Shown: one piece after another, positions 50,568 to 59,634 of the stretch | Position numbering within the stretch: the stretch's first letter is position 1 | Layout: each line of letters opens with the position of its first letter | Assembly (NCBI GenBank): GCA_041916675.1 | Contig: JAYRZB010000003.1 | Span: 341,553-405,552, forward strand | From: JAYRZB01 sp041916675 | GTDB taxonomy: Bacteria > Pseudomonadota > Alphaproteobacteria > Rhizobiales > Devosiaceae | Reading direction: 5' to 3' | DNA length: 64,000 nucleotides | Position numbers and translations under genes: made by a program | The notes under the pieces: model-generated | The model's database searches: none | What the model saw: the letters and a program-made list of their open reading frames with translations, nothing else | What the model was told of the DNA's origin: nothing

Positions 50568-52856
50568 CTATTTGGCCGCCTGGGCCAGGGTGAGGCGGGC
50601 GACGGGGACGCGGTAGGGGGAGCAGCTGACGTAGTCGATATCAAGACCGGCGAAAAAGCGCAGCGAGGCGGGATCGCCGGCGTGTTCGCCGCAGATGCCG
50701 ACCTTGAGGTTGGGATTGGCCGCCCTGCCCCGTTCGATGGCCAACGCTATCAGTTCGCCGACGCCCTTTTGATCGAGGGTCACGAAAGGATCGTGCTCGT
50801 AAATGCCCTTGCGCTGATAGGCGGCGAGGAAGGCCGGGGCATCGTCGCGCGAGATGCCGAAGGTGGTTTGCGTCAGGTCGTTGGTGCCGAAGGAGAAGAA
50901 ATCGACGGCCTGGGCGATGTCGCCGGCGCGCAGGCAGGCCCTTGGCAGCTCGATCATGGTGCCGAAGGAAAACAGGGCACGCGTGCCGGTGAGCAAGCCC
51001 CCGCGCTGGGCCAGATCCAAGACACGCTCGCGGATCCAGTTGACCTCGGAGGCGGTGGAGACGAACGGCACCATGACCTCGATGATGACCGCCTCGGTCT
51101 GGCGCTCAAGGGCGGCCTGCACGCCGGCGGCGAGGGCCTGGAGCTGCATTTCGAGGATTTCAGGATAGGTGATGGCGAGCCGACAGCCCCGATGGCCGAG
51201 CATGGGATTGATTTCGGCCAGCCGTTCGAGCCGGTGGCGCAGGGCGCGCACGCCAAGGCCGAGGGAGTTGGCGGTCTCTTCGATATCCTCATCGGTGCGG
51301 GGGAGGAATTCGTGGAGCGGGGGATCGAACAGGCGCACGGTCACCGGGCGGCCTGCCATGGTGGAGAAGAGATCGGCATAATCGCCGGTCTGGAAATCGA
51401 CGAGACCGGTGAGCGCGGCAGCACGATCGGCCTCGTCCTCGGACAGGATCATGCGGCGCAGGGCGACCATGCGCTCCGGCGAGAAGAACATGTGTTCGGA
51501 GCGCGCCAGGCCAATGCCTTCGGCCCCGAAGGTGAGCGCGGTGCGGGCGGCCTCAATGGTTTCGGCATTGGTGCGGACCGCGATCTTGCGCGAGACATCG
51601 GACCAATTGAGCAGTTTGCCGATGGCGCCCCCGATATGGGGCTGACTGAGCGGCAGGGCGCCGGGATAAATGGCCCCATCGGAACCATCGATGGTGATGC
51701 GGTCCCCGGCGCGGAGTTCTTTTTCGCCGAGGCGGCAGGTCATATCGGCCAGATTGATCTGCAGGCTGCGCACGGCGGCCACGCAGGGCTTGCCGGTGAT
51801 GCGGGCCACCACGGCGGCGTGGCTGGTCATGCCGCCCTTGGCGGTGAGAATGCCGGTGGCCGCCTTCATGCCCTCGATATCGGTGGGGCCGGTTTCGGTG
51901 ACGACCAGAATGCAATGCTTGCCGCGGGCGCGCAGGCGGGCCGCATCTTCGGCGGTAAAAACAATCATGCCCGAGGCAGCGCCGGGGGATACGCCAAGAC
52001 CTGAGGCAATGGGGTTGATGGCAGCATCGGACTTGAGGCGCGGATGGAGGAGCTGCGGCAGGCGGGCCGGGTTGATACGGGCAACGGCCTGTTGCGGGGT
52101 CCAGACATTGCGGGCGACACGATCCACCGCCGCTTCAAGCTCGGCGGCGGCGGAAACCTGCATCGGGCGGGCCGAGAGCAACTTGAGTTCGCCATCTTCG
52201 AGGGCCACCAGGCAGGCCAGGTGCTCGCCGGCAGCGGCATCGAGGGCGCGGGCGAACGCGGCGCAGCCCGGGGGCAAGGCGATGCCGGTATCGTTGCCCA
52301 GCGGCACCGGACCGAAAGCCCCGGTCTGGGTGTCGCGGGTGAGGAACTGAGTGAGTGGGCCGTGAACCATGGCCTGAACGGCAACGATCTGGCGGCCGCG
52401 CTGGGCCGGGCTCGGCGCATTGCCCCAGGGGCGGCCGAGACCATCGTAACTATCAAAGGCATCCTGGATGGCGCGGGCCAGCGGGCGGGCGGGATCAACC
52501 GATTCGGCCTCGTTGCGCGGAGCGGTGATGCCGCTTTTGGCTGGCATCAGCCCGGCCGAATGCACCTGTGCCGAGGTGCGGACGACAAGCGCGGGCGGTG
52601 ACCCGCTGCGCCCCACGAGCTTGAAAAGCGTCGCCACCCAATGGGTGCGCAGGCGATTGTCGCGCTTGAGGCGCTCGGCCTGCAGGCCTTCCCAGGCGGC
52701 GCGGGTGAGAACAATGGTGGCCGCAACCGGCAGCCCTGCCTCAACCGCCTCGTGCACGAAGCGGACTTTGCCAATGAGCAACTGCGCCTGGTAGGCCGAC
52801 AGGTTGGCCCTGCCCAAGGCGGGGGCGACGGCAAACATTTCCAGGGCGAGGCTCAC
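50568..52856 (-). CDS. Pyruvate, phosphate dikinase-like protein with degenerate ATP-grasp domain
   Basis: 762 residues (GTG start); normal PPDK is about 880-900. The swivel His in GGMTSHAAVVARITGKPCVA and the PEP/pyruvate TIM barrel are intact (LARSEHMFF, NSLGLGVRALRHRLE, MVPFVSTASEV, SFGTNDLTQTTFG, catalytic Cys in GICGEHAGDP). The N-terminal nucleotide-binding part is shortened and altered: LVVRTSAQVHSAGLM replaces the VSVRSGA-x-SMPGMMDT block, and QDIEFT-x-LQTR is reduced to LVALEDGELKLLSARP. ATP binding is therefore doubtful. It may be a PEP-linked regulator or a specialised phosphotransferase. Confidence 0.88.
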   Translation of the reverse strand: MSLALEMFAVAPALGRANLSAYQAQLLIGKVRFVHEAVEAGLPVAATIVLTRAAWEGLQAERLKRDNRLRTHWVATLFKLVGRSGSPPALVVRTSAQVHSAGLMPAKSGITAPRNEAESVDPARPLARAIQDAFDSYDGLGRPWGNAPSPAQRGRQIVAVQAMVHGPLTQFLTRDTQTGAFGPVPLGNDTGIALPPGCAAFARALDAAAGEHLACLVALEDGELKLLSARPMQVSAAAELEAAVDRVARNVWTPQQAVARINPARLPQLLHPRLKSDAAINPIASGLGVSPGAASGMIVFTAEDAARLRARGKHCILVVTETGPTDIEGMKAATGILTAKGGMTSHAAVVARITGKPCVAAVRSLQINLADMTCRLGEKELRAGDRITIDGSDGAIYPGALPLSQPHIGGAIGKLLNWSDVSRKIAVRTNAETIEAARTALTFGAEGIGLARSEHMFFSPERMVALRRMILSEDEADRAAALTGLVDFQTGDYADLFSTMAGRPVTVRLFDPPLHEFLPRTDEDIEETANSLGLGVRALRHRLERLAEINPMLGHRGCRLAITYPEILEMQLQALAAGVQAALERQTEAVIIEVMVPFVSTASEVNWIRERVLDLAQRGGLLTGTRALFSFGTMIELPRACLRAGDIAQAVDFFSFGTNDLTQTTFGISRDDAPAFLAAYQRKGIYEHDPFVTLDQKGVGELIALAIERGRAANPNLKVGICGEHAGDPASLRFFAGLDIDYVSCSPYRVPVARLTLAQAAK

Positions 52857-52956
52857 CGGGGAGTCCTTGGGTCAAGAGTTCTGATATATTGCCTATGCAA
52901 CCGTGGAGCCGCAACAAGACTTGACTTGGCGCGCCCCAGAAAGCATCTGATCTAGA

Positions 52957-53916
52957 ATGGAAACAAGGCCGCAACTCGACATTCTTTTGTGCGCGCCGCG
53001 CGGATTTTGCGCCGGTGTGGATCGTGCCATCCAGATTGTGGAGCTGGCGCTCGAAAAATATGGCGCGCCGGTCTATGTGCGGCACGCCATCGTGCACAAC
53101 AAATATGTGGTGGACGGGCTCAAGGCCAAAGGCGCGGTGTTTGTCGAAGAACTCGACGAAATCCCCAACACCGGCAAGCCGGTGGTGTTTTCGGCCCATG
53201 GCGTGCCCAAGAGCGTGCCCGAGGATGCCAGGGCGCGAGAGATGTTCTTTCTCGATGCCACCTGCCCGCTGGTGACCAAGGTGCATGTGGAAGCCCAGCG
53301 CCATTTCAGCGAAGGGCGCGAGATTGTGCTGATCGGCCACCATGGACACGTGGAAGTGATCGGCACCATGGGGCAGTTGCCGCCGGGTGCTGTGACCCTG
53401 ATCGAAACCGAAGCGGATGCCGAGGCGTTCGTGCCGCGCGACCCCGCCAACCTGGCCTTTGTGACGCAGACAACACTTTCGGTGGATGACACCAGCGCCA
53501 TTGTTGATGTGCTGCGCCGTCGCTTCCCGGCGATATCGACGCCGCACAAGGAAGACATCTGCTATGCCACAACCAACCGGCAGGAAGCCGTCAAGAGCGT
53601 GGCGGCGGAGGTCGATGCCTTGATCGTGGTCGGGGCGCCGGAAAGCTCGAACTCGGTGCGGCTGGTGGAAGTGGCGCAGCGCGCCGGATGCGCCAATGCG
53701 GTGCTGGTGGAACGGGCGAGCGTGATCGACTGGAGCCGGTTCGAAGGCATCAGGACACTGGGGATCACGGCGGGGGCTTCGGCACCCGAAACGCTGGTGG
53801 ATGAAGTGATCGAGGCCTTTGCCCAGCGCTTCGAGATCCGGGTGGAAGCCCGCACCACGGCGCGCGAGAACATTGCCTTCAACGTGCCGCGTGAATTGCG
53901 CGTGGCAGTTTCCTGA
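52957..53916 (+). CDS. ispH: 4-hydroxy-3-methylbut-2-enyl diphosphate reductase
   Basis: 319 residues. Last enzyme of the MEP pathway, forming IPP and DMAPP. APRGFCAGVDRAI carries the first iron-sulfur Cys, LDATCPLVTKVH the second and GAPESSNSVRL/VGAP the substrate block; HAIVHNKYVV holds the active-site His. Size is normal. It is the first gene of an ispH-rnhA unit. Confidence 0.97.
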   Translation: METRPQLDILLCAPRGFCAGVDRAIQIVELALEKYGAPVYVRHAIVHNKYVVDGLKAKGAVFVEELDEIPNTGKPVVFSAHGVPKSVPEDARAREMFFLDATCPLVTKVHVEAQRHFSEGREIVLIGHHGHVEVIGTMGQLPPGAVTLIETEADAEAFVPRDPANLAFVTQTTLSVDDTSAIVDVLRRRFPAISTPHKEDICYATTNRQEAVKSVAAEVDALIVVGAPESSNSVRLVEVAQRAGCANAVLVERASVIDWSRFEGIRTLGITAGASAPETLVDEVIEAFAQRFEIRVEARTTARENIAFNVPRELRVAVS

Positions 53917-53917
53917 C

Positions 53918-54358
53918 TTGAAGGTTGTGGTGCATACCGACGGGGCCTGTTCAGGCAACCCCGGCCCCGGCGGCTGGGGGGCGGTGCTGCAATATGGCGG
54001 GCATATCAAGGAACTCAAGGGCGGTGAGGCGCTGACCACCAATAATCGCATGGAACTGACCGCCGCGATCGAGGCGCTCAACGCGCTCAAGCGCCCGTGC
54101 GAACTCGAACTGCACACCGACAGCCAATATGTGAAGAACGGGCTGACCAGCTGGATCCACGGCTGGAAAAAGAACGGCTGGAAGACCGCCGACAAAAAGC
54201 CGGTCAAGAACGTTGAGCTGTGGCAGGCGCTGGACGAAGCGGTGAAGCGCCACAGCATTTCCTGGCACTGGGTGAAGGGCCACGCGGGCGACACATTCAA
54301 CGAGCGCGCCGACCAGCTGGCCAATGAAGGCATGGAGCCGTTCAAGCCCAAGCGCTGA
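53918..54358 (+). CDS. rnhA: Ribonuclease HI
   Basis: 146 residues from TTG 53918, one base after the ispH stop; an in-frame GTG three codons on is the alternative. HTDGACSGNPGPGGWG holds the first catalytic Asp (8), NNRMELTAAIEAL the Glu, LHTDSQYVKNG the second Asp and NERADQLAN the third. It removes RNA from RNA-DNA hybrids. In related genomes a thrB-type kinase gene usually lies between ispH and rnhA; it is absent here. Confidence 0.94.
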   Translation: MKVVVHTDGACSGNPGPGGWGAVLQYGGHIKELKGGEALTTNNRMELTAAIEALNALKRPCELELHTDSQYVKNGLTSWIHGWKKNGWKTADKKPVKNVELWQALDEAVKRHSISWHWVKGHAGDTFNERADQLANEGMEPFKPKR

Positions 54359-54364
54359 GGGCGC

Positions 54365-54392
54365 TATGACCAGTTTCGCGAAACTGGTCATA
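54365..54392. repeat. Perfect 28-bp palindrome, upstream member of an operator array
   Basis: Arms TATGACCAGTTTCG and CGAAACTGGTCATA are exact complements with no spacer. It shares the core ACCAGTTT-(C/T)GCG-AAACTGGT with the palindrome at 54467-54500; the centres are 105 bp apart, ten helical turns. It lies 6 bp after rnhA, so it could also act as an RNA hairpin, but there is no run of T right after it. Confidence 0.85.
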
Positions 54393-54400
54393 ACAGCAGC

Positions 54401-54430
54401 GTTATAACTTTTTTGAGCGACGGTTATAAC
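54401..54430. promoter_or_regulatory. Twin 8-bp palindromes GTTATAAC
   Basis: GTTATAAC occurs at 54401-54408 and 54423-54430, 22 bp (about two helical turns) start to start, separated by a TTTTTT-containing spacer. Each copy is self-complementary. They lie between the two large palindromes and probably overlap the promoter of the gene at 54502. Confidence 0.6.
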
Positions 54431-54466
54431 GGCGATTGCCGATGAGGTGACCGGGCAAAGCGATTG

Positions 54467-54500
54467 TGCTATTACCAGTTTTGCGAAACTGGTAATAGCA
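54467..54500. repeat. Near-perfect 34-bp palindrome abutting the start codon of the GSU2403-type gene
   Basis: TGCTATTACCAGTTTTG and CGAAACTGGTAATAGCA are complementary except for one position in 17. It ends 1 base before ATG 54502, leaving no room for a Shine-Dalgarno outside the stem. Protein bound here, or the RNA hairpin itself, would block initiation. Confidence 0.85.
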
Positions 54501-54501
54501 G

Positions 54502-55605
54502 ATGCAAATCATCGCCAACTCATTCCAGATCCTATATTCCGAGCTGGCCGAGCGCACGCTTGATGCCGCTTTCACCAGCGAGTTTTCTCTGGATGGTCGC
54601 TTCATCAAGATGGACAGCCGTGGGAGGCGCTACTGGTATTATGACCGCGACACCGCCGAAGGTGGCAAGCAGCGCCAGTATGTGGGGCCAGTCGATGATC
54701 CCGAAATCACCAGCCGGGTAGAGGCCTTCAAGGACATCAAGGCCGATGCAAGAGCGCGACGGAAGCTGGTTTCAACCCTGGTGCGAGACGCTTACCTGCC
54801 CCGGCCCGACCAGATGGCAGGCGATATTGTCGAGACACTGGCCAATGCCGGATTCTTCCGACTGAGAGGCGTGCTCGTAGGAACGATCGCCTTTCAATGC
54901 TATTCAGCGCTCCTCGGTGTTCGGTTGCCCAATCCGAGCATGCAGACCGACGATGCCGACTTTGCCCAGTTCCATTCGATCTCGGTGGCGGTTGAGGACA
55001 GCATGCCGCCGGTGCTGGACGCTATCCGCGCGATTGACCCCACCTTCCGCGACATTCCGCATCACAACGACCAGCGCCACAGCACCAAGTTCGTCACCCG
55101 CTCAGGCTATCGTGTCGAGTTCCTGACGCCCAATCGGGGATCGGACGAATATGAAGGGCACCCAACGCCCATGCCTGCGCTGGGAGGAGCGTCTGCCCAG
55201 CCGCTGCGCTTTCTGGATTATCTGATTTACCAGCCCGTGCGTGCTGTGCTTCTGCATGGCGCGGGAGTACCCGTACTGGTGCCTGCCCCCGAGCGCTACG
55301 CGATCCACAAGCTGATTGTCGCCTCGCGCCGCCGCAAGGATGACAATGGAACGGCCAAGAGCCGGAAGGATCTGCAACAGGCCGCATCGCTGATCGAAGC
55401 CATGCTGGAATTACGCCAGCACGAGGCATTGGCCGACGCCTATATGGAGGCGATGGACCGGGGCGCCGCATGGAAGCAGGCCATTGCGCAAAGCCTTGAG
55501 CAACTGGACCCAGCGCTGATGGAAAGCTTCAGGCAAAGACTATCGGTGAGCGTCGCCAAGCTCGGCGGGAAGCCCGCCGACTACGCCCTGCATGAGGCCC
55601 CTTAG
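54502..55605 (+). CDS. GSU2403-type nucleotidyltransferase-fold protein
   Basis: 367 residues. The central segment VGTIAFQCYSALLG (126-139) followed by TDDADFAQF (149-157) is the G-[ST]-x-D-x-D-like core of a nucleotidyltransferase fold. PAPERYAIHKLIVASRRRKD and SRKDLQQAASLI near the C-terminus match the helix block seen in AbiEii-like toxins and relatives. N-terminal YYDRDTAEGGKQRQYVGP is typical of the GSU2403 family. No separate antitoxin or regulator gene is adjacent. It is preceded by the palindrome array, suggesting tight and perhaps self-regulated expression. Biological role unknown; a toxin-like or defence enzyme is an inference. Convergent with glyS, 4-nt overlap. Confidence 0.72.
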   Translation: MQIIANSFQILYSELAERTLDAAFTSEFSLDGRFIKMDSRGRRYWYYDRDTAEGGKQRQYVGPVDDPEITSRVEAFKDIKADARARRKLVSTLVRDAYLPRPDQMAGDIVETLANAGFFRLRGVLVGTIAFQCYSALLGVRLPNPSMQTDDADFAQFHSISVAVEDSMPPVLDAIRAIDPTFRDIPHHNDQRHSTKFVTRSGYRVEFLTPNRGSDEYEGHPTPMPALGGASAQPLRFLDYLIYQPVRAVLLHGAGVPVLVPAPERYAIHKLIVASRRRKDDNGTAKSRKDLQQAASLIEAMLELRQHEALADAYMEAMDRGAAWKQAIAQSLEQLDPALMESFRQRLSVSVAKLGGKPADYALHEAP

Positions 55606-57626
55606 CCAGCGATCCTCGAGAAGTCGGCGACCAGGTGCATGGTGTCGCGCAGGCGGGCCAGGAGGTTGAGGCGGTTGGCGCGGATGGCGGGATCAGCATC
55701 GTTGACGAGGACGGCTTCGAAGAAGGCATCGACCGGTTCGCGCAGGGCCGAGAGCGAGGTCATCGAGCCCACGTGATTACCCGAGGCAATCTTGTGGCTG
55801 ACCCCGGCATGGGCGATTTCGACGGCGCGGGCCAGGGCCTGCTCTTCGCCGGTCTTGAGGGCGCCGAGATCGAGGTGGCCATCGAAGGTCTTGCCGTCCT
55901 TCTTTTCCTCGGCCACCAGAATGTTGACGGCGCGGCGATAGCCCGAAAGCAGGTTCTTGCCATCGTCGGTGGCCAGCAGGCTTGAGAGCGCGTTGACGCG
56001 CTGGGAGACCTGCAGCATGTCGTTGCTGGCGGGCGTGATGACGGCATCGACCAGATCGTGCCGGGCCCCGGCATCGCGCAGCGAAACCTTCAGGCGGTCG
56101 TGGAAGAAGGCCAGCAGGTCGGGCTCGACGGCGAGCGGGAACTTCAGCTTGTTCTCGGTGATGATGCGGATAACCCCGAGGGCAGCGCGGCGCAGGGCGA
56201 AGGGATCGCGCGAGCCGGTGGGCTTTTCATCAATGGCCCAGAAGCCGGTGAGCAGATCGAGCTTGTCGGCCAGGGCGACGGCAATGGACACCGGCTCGGT
56301 GGGCACCTTGTCGGTGGGGCCGAGGGGCTTGTAGTGCATCTCGATGGCTTGCGCGATGGCAGCCGGTTCGCCCTGGGCGGTGGCATAGTAGCGGCCCATC
56401 AGGCCCTGCAATTCAGGGAATTCGCCGACCATGCCGGTGCCGAGATCGGCCTTGGCCAAAAGGGCAGCCCGGCGGGCCTGATCGGGATTGGCCGAAACCT
56501 GCGGGGCGATTTCGCCGGCCAGCTTCTGCAGCCGCTCGACGCGGGCGAACTGGCTGCCGAGCTTGGCGTGGAAAACCGTATCCTTGAGCTTGGGCACGCC
56601 CTGTTCGAGCGGGGTCTTGAGATCGGTTTCGTAGAAGAACTTGGCATCGGACAGCCGGGCGCGGATGACGCGCTCGTTGCCGGCAATGATGGTCGCCCCA
56701 TCATCCTCGGCAAGGGTGTTGGCAGTCAGGAGGAAGCGGTTGGCGAGCTTGCCCGACCCATCGCGCAGGCAGAAGCACTTCTGGTTGGCGCGGATGGTGG
56801 CGATGATGACTTCTTCGGGCAGGCTGAGATAGGCCGGATCGAAAGAGCCCATCATGACCACCGGCCACTCGACAAGCCCGGCCACTTCTTCGAGCAGCCC
56901 GGCATCCTCGATGACGGTGAGACCCTGGGCGAAGGCGAGATGGCCGGCATCGGCCTGGATAATCTCCTTGCGGCGATCCAGATCGAGCACGACGCGGGCT
57001 TTTTCGAGCGCAGAGACATAATCATCAAAGCGCCGGACCTTGATGGCATCGGGGGCCATGAAGCGGTGGCCATAAGTGGTCTGGCCCGAGGCCAGGCCAT
57101 CGGCGGCGAAGCTGATGATTTCGGGGTCTTCGGTTTCGGTGCCGAAGGTGGCGGTGATGGCGCGCAGCGGGCGCACCCAGTTGAGCTTGCCCGCGCCCCA
57201 GCGCATGGATTTGGGCCAGGGGAATTCGGCGATCACTTTGGGCAGCAGCGCCGACAGGATCTCGTTGGCGGGGGCGCCCTTCTTTTCGATATGGGCGACA
57301 TAGAATTCGCCCTTCTTGGGATCGGTTTCGATCTTGGCCTGATCGATGGAGGTGAGCCCCGCGGCCTTGAGGAAACCATCGATGGCCTGCTTCGGCGAGC
57401 CGACGCGCGGGCCCTTCTTGTCCTCGTGGGTATCGGGCGAGCGGGCGGGCAGGCCCGAGACGGTCAGCGCCAGCCGACGGGGGGTGGCGAAGGCCTTGGC
57501 CCCTTCATAGAGCAACCCTGCCTCGACCAGGCCATCGGTGACGGCTTTCTTGAGATCCTCGGCGGCGCGACGCTGGAAGCGCGCGGGGATTTCCTCGGAA
57601 AACAGTTCGAGAAGGAGTTCGGGCAT
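55602..57626 (-). CDS. glyS: Glycyl-tRNA synthetase beta subunit
   Basis: 674 residues, normal size. LLLELFSEEIPARFQRRAA at the start, PKSMRWG, GLVEWPVVMMGSFDPAYLSL and EFPELQGLMGRYYA are characteristic; the C-terminal part carries the DALR-like anticodon-binding region. It partners GlyQ in the alpha2beta2 enzyme. Here glyS is separated from glyQ by the DUF2207 and LemA genes, all on the minus strand. Confidence 0.97.
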   Translation of the reverse strand: MPELLLELFSEEIPARFQRRAAEDLKKAVTDGLVEAGLLYEGAKAFATPRRLALTVSGLPARSPDTHEDKKGPRVGSPKQAIDGFLKAAGLTSIDQAKIETDPKKGEFYVAHIEKKGAPANEILSALLPKVIAEFPWPKSMRWGAGKLNWVRPLRAITATFGTETEDPEIISFAADGLASGQTTYGHRFMAPDAIKVRRFDDYVSALEKARVVLDLDRRKEIIQADAGHLAFAQGLTVIEDAGLLEEVAGLVEWPVVMMGSFDPAYLSLPEEVIIATIRANQKCFCLRDGSGKLANRFLLTANTLAEDDGATIIAGNERVIRARLSDAKFFYETDLKTPLEQGVPKLKDTVFHAKLGSQFARVERLQKLAGEIAPQVSANPDQARRAALLAKADLGTGMVGEFPELQGLMGRYYATAQGEPAAIAQAIEMHYKPLGPTDKVPTEPVSIAVALADKLDLLTGFWAIDEKPTGSRDPFALRRAALGVIRIITENKLKFPLAVEPDLLAFFHDRLKVSLRDAGARHDLVDAVITPASNDMLQVSQRVNALSSLLATDDGKNLLSGYRRAVNILVAEEKKDGKTFDGHLDLGALKTGEEQALARAVEIAHAGVSHKIASGNHVGSMTSLSALREPVDAFFEAVLVNDADPAIRANRLNLLARLRDTMHLVADFSRIAG

Positions 57627-57715
57627 GGCGGGTCCGGGCGTTGGAATATGGCGGATTGCCTAGCAAGGCAGGGGGTTAAAGTCCATGCCCGACGGGGCGG
57701 GAAACTGCGCGATCG

Positions 57716-59632
57716 TTACCAGCCGCCCCCGCCGCCACCGCCGCCGCCGCCACCGGACGACCCCCCGCCCCCACCGCCGCTGGAAAAGCCAGAGGAGGAG
57801 GACGAGGCCGGCTGGGCGGCGATCATGGCCGCGCTCATGCCAGAGCTGATGGCCGCCACCGAATTGGAGAAGCCGCCGGTTGAGAAGTTGCGGCCGCGAT
57901 ACCAGCGCGGGCTGTAGTCGGGCGCAGCATCGGCCACCGCATGGCGGGCCAGTTCGCCCTCAAAGTGCTGGGACCAGGGCTTTTCCACGCCGAGCGCGAT
58001 GGCATAGGGCAGGATCTTTTCGAAGCGCTCGACGGTCATGGGCGGTTCGCCAACAAGGTTGAGGCGGTTCTTTTCGGCGGTATCGAGATACATGCGGAAG
58101 CCATCGATCTCATCCATCACCTTGCGGCCCGAGACGGTGGGCGCGCGCATGAGCTGGGCGAAGATGATGGTGATGGCGACCAGCGAGATAGCGGCGATGG
58201 CGCCGGTATCGATCGAGACATCGCTGAACATGGTCCAGACGCCGCCGAGCACATTGGAGGCGCCGAGAAAGACAAAGGCGGCGATGACGAAGCGCAGATA
58301 GCTGGCTGCCTGCCAGACCTGCTTGATGAGCGCGGTGACAACGCCGATGGCGGCACCGGCGACGGCGGCGATGATCAGCCACTCAACGCTGAGCACTTCG
58401 AAGAAGGCCAGAGCGCCGAGGCAGGCCAGCGCCAGCACGAAACCAAGAAAGCCATAAAGCGTGTTGTTGACGAAGAACTTGGACTTGTTCTCCGCCTCGA
58501 TGGCCGAGGTGAAGGCCTGCCGCTGCTTGGCAAGCTCGGGGCCGTTGGCCTTGTTGACGGTGACTGAACCCTCGCGGGTGAAATAGGCGTGGAGCACCTT
58601 TTCGCCGGGGCCGAGATCGGCGGGGGCCGATGCATTGGTGGCGGTGACGGTGAGGGTTTTGCCCTGGTTGTCGATTTCAACCAGCCCCTTGACCCCGAGG
58701 TTGAAGATGGCGGCGGTGAAGGCGTTCCAGCCCATGCCCTTCCAGCCATATTCGCGCACATAGTGCACCAGCGCCGGTGACATGCCCTTGGGGGCATGGA
58801 AGAGCGGGATGATGGTGCCCTTCTTGGGATCGCGGCCGACCGAGTGCCAGGCGAGGAAATTGTAGAGGAGGACAATCAGCACCGCGATGGAGGGCAGGAC
58901 GACGTCGCGATGGTCCGACAGCCAGTAGATAAGGCCCTGGCCGCCGTCCGGCTCGGCCAGGACGCCCTTGTTGAAGGCCACGGCAACGGTGAGCCCCTCG
59001 CCCGGATCGAGCCGGTTGCGGGCGGCAAAGCTGGCGGTGGTATCGGAGGTGCGGGTGCTGGTGAGGTCCTGCGCTTGCGAGCCGAACACCCCGGTATAGC
59101 CGGTGACGCCGCTGATGATGGCGCCATCGGGCAAGGTGACGGTGGCGCTGGCGCGGTTGATGGGGAAATCCCAGAAGTTGCCGGTGACGTTCCAATAGAG
59201 CTCGTCGTGATCGGCAAAGCGCCGGGCCATGCGGGTCATGGTATAGCGGATGATATATGTGTGGGTGCCGCGCGAGAGGAAGACATCGGCATCGCCGATA
59301 CGGATGCGGGTGCCCTTGGAAATACTTTCCGTCGCATAGGGCTCAGGCCGGCCATCGCGGGTGACGGAGACCACATTCAGGCTGGAGCGCAGGCGCGAGC
59401 CATCATCGTTGCGCAACTCGGTGAAGATGTCGCGGAAGATGCCGCGCCTGATCTGGATGCTCTCGGCGTTGACGGTGATGGTTTCGGTGACAGCGACCGA
59501 GCCATCGGTGGCGAGCACGATGGCGGAGGTGAAGTTGGTGATCGCCTCTTCCGCCTCGACGGCAAAGCTGACGCTGACCAGCGCAAGAACGGCGAGGGTG
59601 AGGCGGAAGAACTGGCGGATCACTTTGGGCAC
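57716..59632 (-). CDS. DUF2207 membrane protein with glycine-rich tail
   Basis: 638 residues (GTG start). A signal or N-terminal helix (FFRLTLAVLALVSVSFAVEA), then an extracytoplasmic DUF2207 domain (EAEEAITNFTSAIVL, GTHTYIIRYTMTRMARRF), a membrane segment near 240-260, a cytoplasmic block and four further helices (about 395-490). It ends in a long Gly/Ser-rich run with terminal Trp, like other DUF2207/TPM-associated proteins. The LemA gene lies 2 nt upstream; the pair is common, function unknown. Confidence 0.9.
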   Translation of the reverse strand: MPKVIRQFFRLTLAVLALVSVSFAVEAEEAITNFTSAIVLATDGSVAVTETITVNAESIQIRRGIFRDIFTELRNDDGSRLRSSLNVVSVTRDGRPEPYATESISKGTRIRIGDADVFLSRGTHTYIIRYTMTRMARRFADHDELYWNVTGNFWDFPINRASATVTLPDGAIISGVTGYTGVFGSQAQDLTSTRTSDTTASFAARNRLDPGEGLTVAVAFNKGVLAEPDGGQGLIYWLSDHRDVVLPSIAVLIVLLYNFLAWHSVGRDPKKGTIIPLFHAPKGMSPALVHYVREYGWKGMGWNAFTAAIFNLGVKGLVEIDNQGKTLTVTATNASAPADLGPGEKVLHAYFTREGSVTVNKANGPELAKQRQAFTSAIEAENKSKFFVNNTLYGFLGFVLALACLGALAFFEVLSVEWLIIAAVAGAAIGVVTALIKQVWQAASYLRFVIAAFVFLGASNVLGGVWTMFSDVSIDTGAIAAISLVAITIIFAQLMRAPTVSGRKVMDEIDGFRMYLDTAEKNRLNLVGEPPMTVERFEKILPYAIALGVEKPWSQHFEGELARHAVADAAPDYSPRWYRGRNFSTGGFSNSVAAISSGMSAAMIAAQPASSSSSGFSSGGGGGGSSGGGGGGGGGGGW

Positions 59633-59634
59633 GA

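Noticed and set aside
56058..57917. 619-codon plus-strand frame ending in a poly-proline tract
   Set aside because: Antisense to glyS and the Gly-rich end of the DUF2207 gene; no domain.
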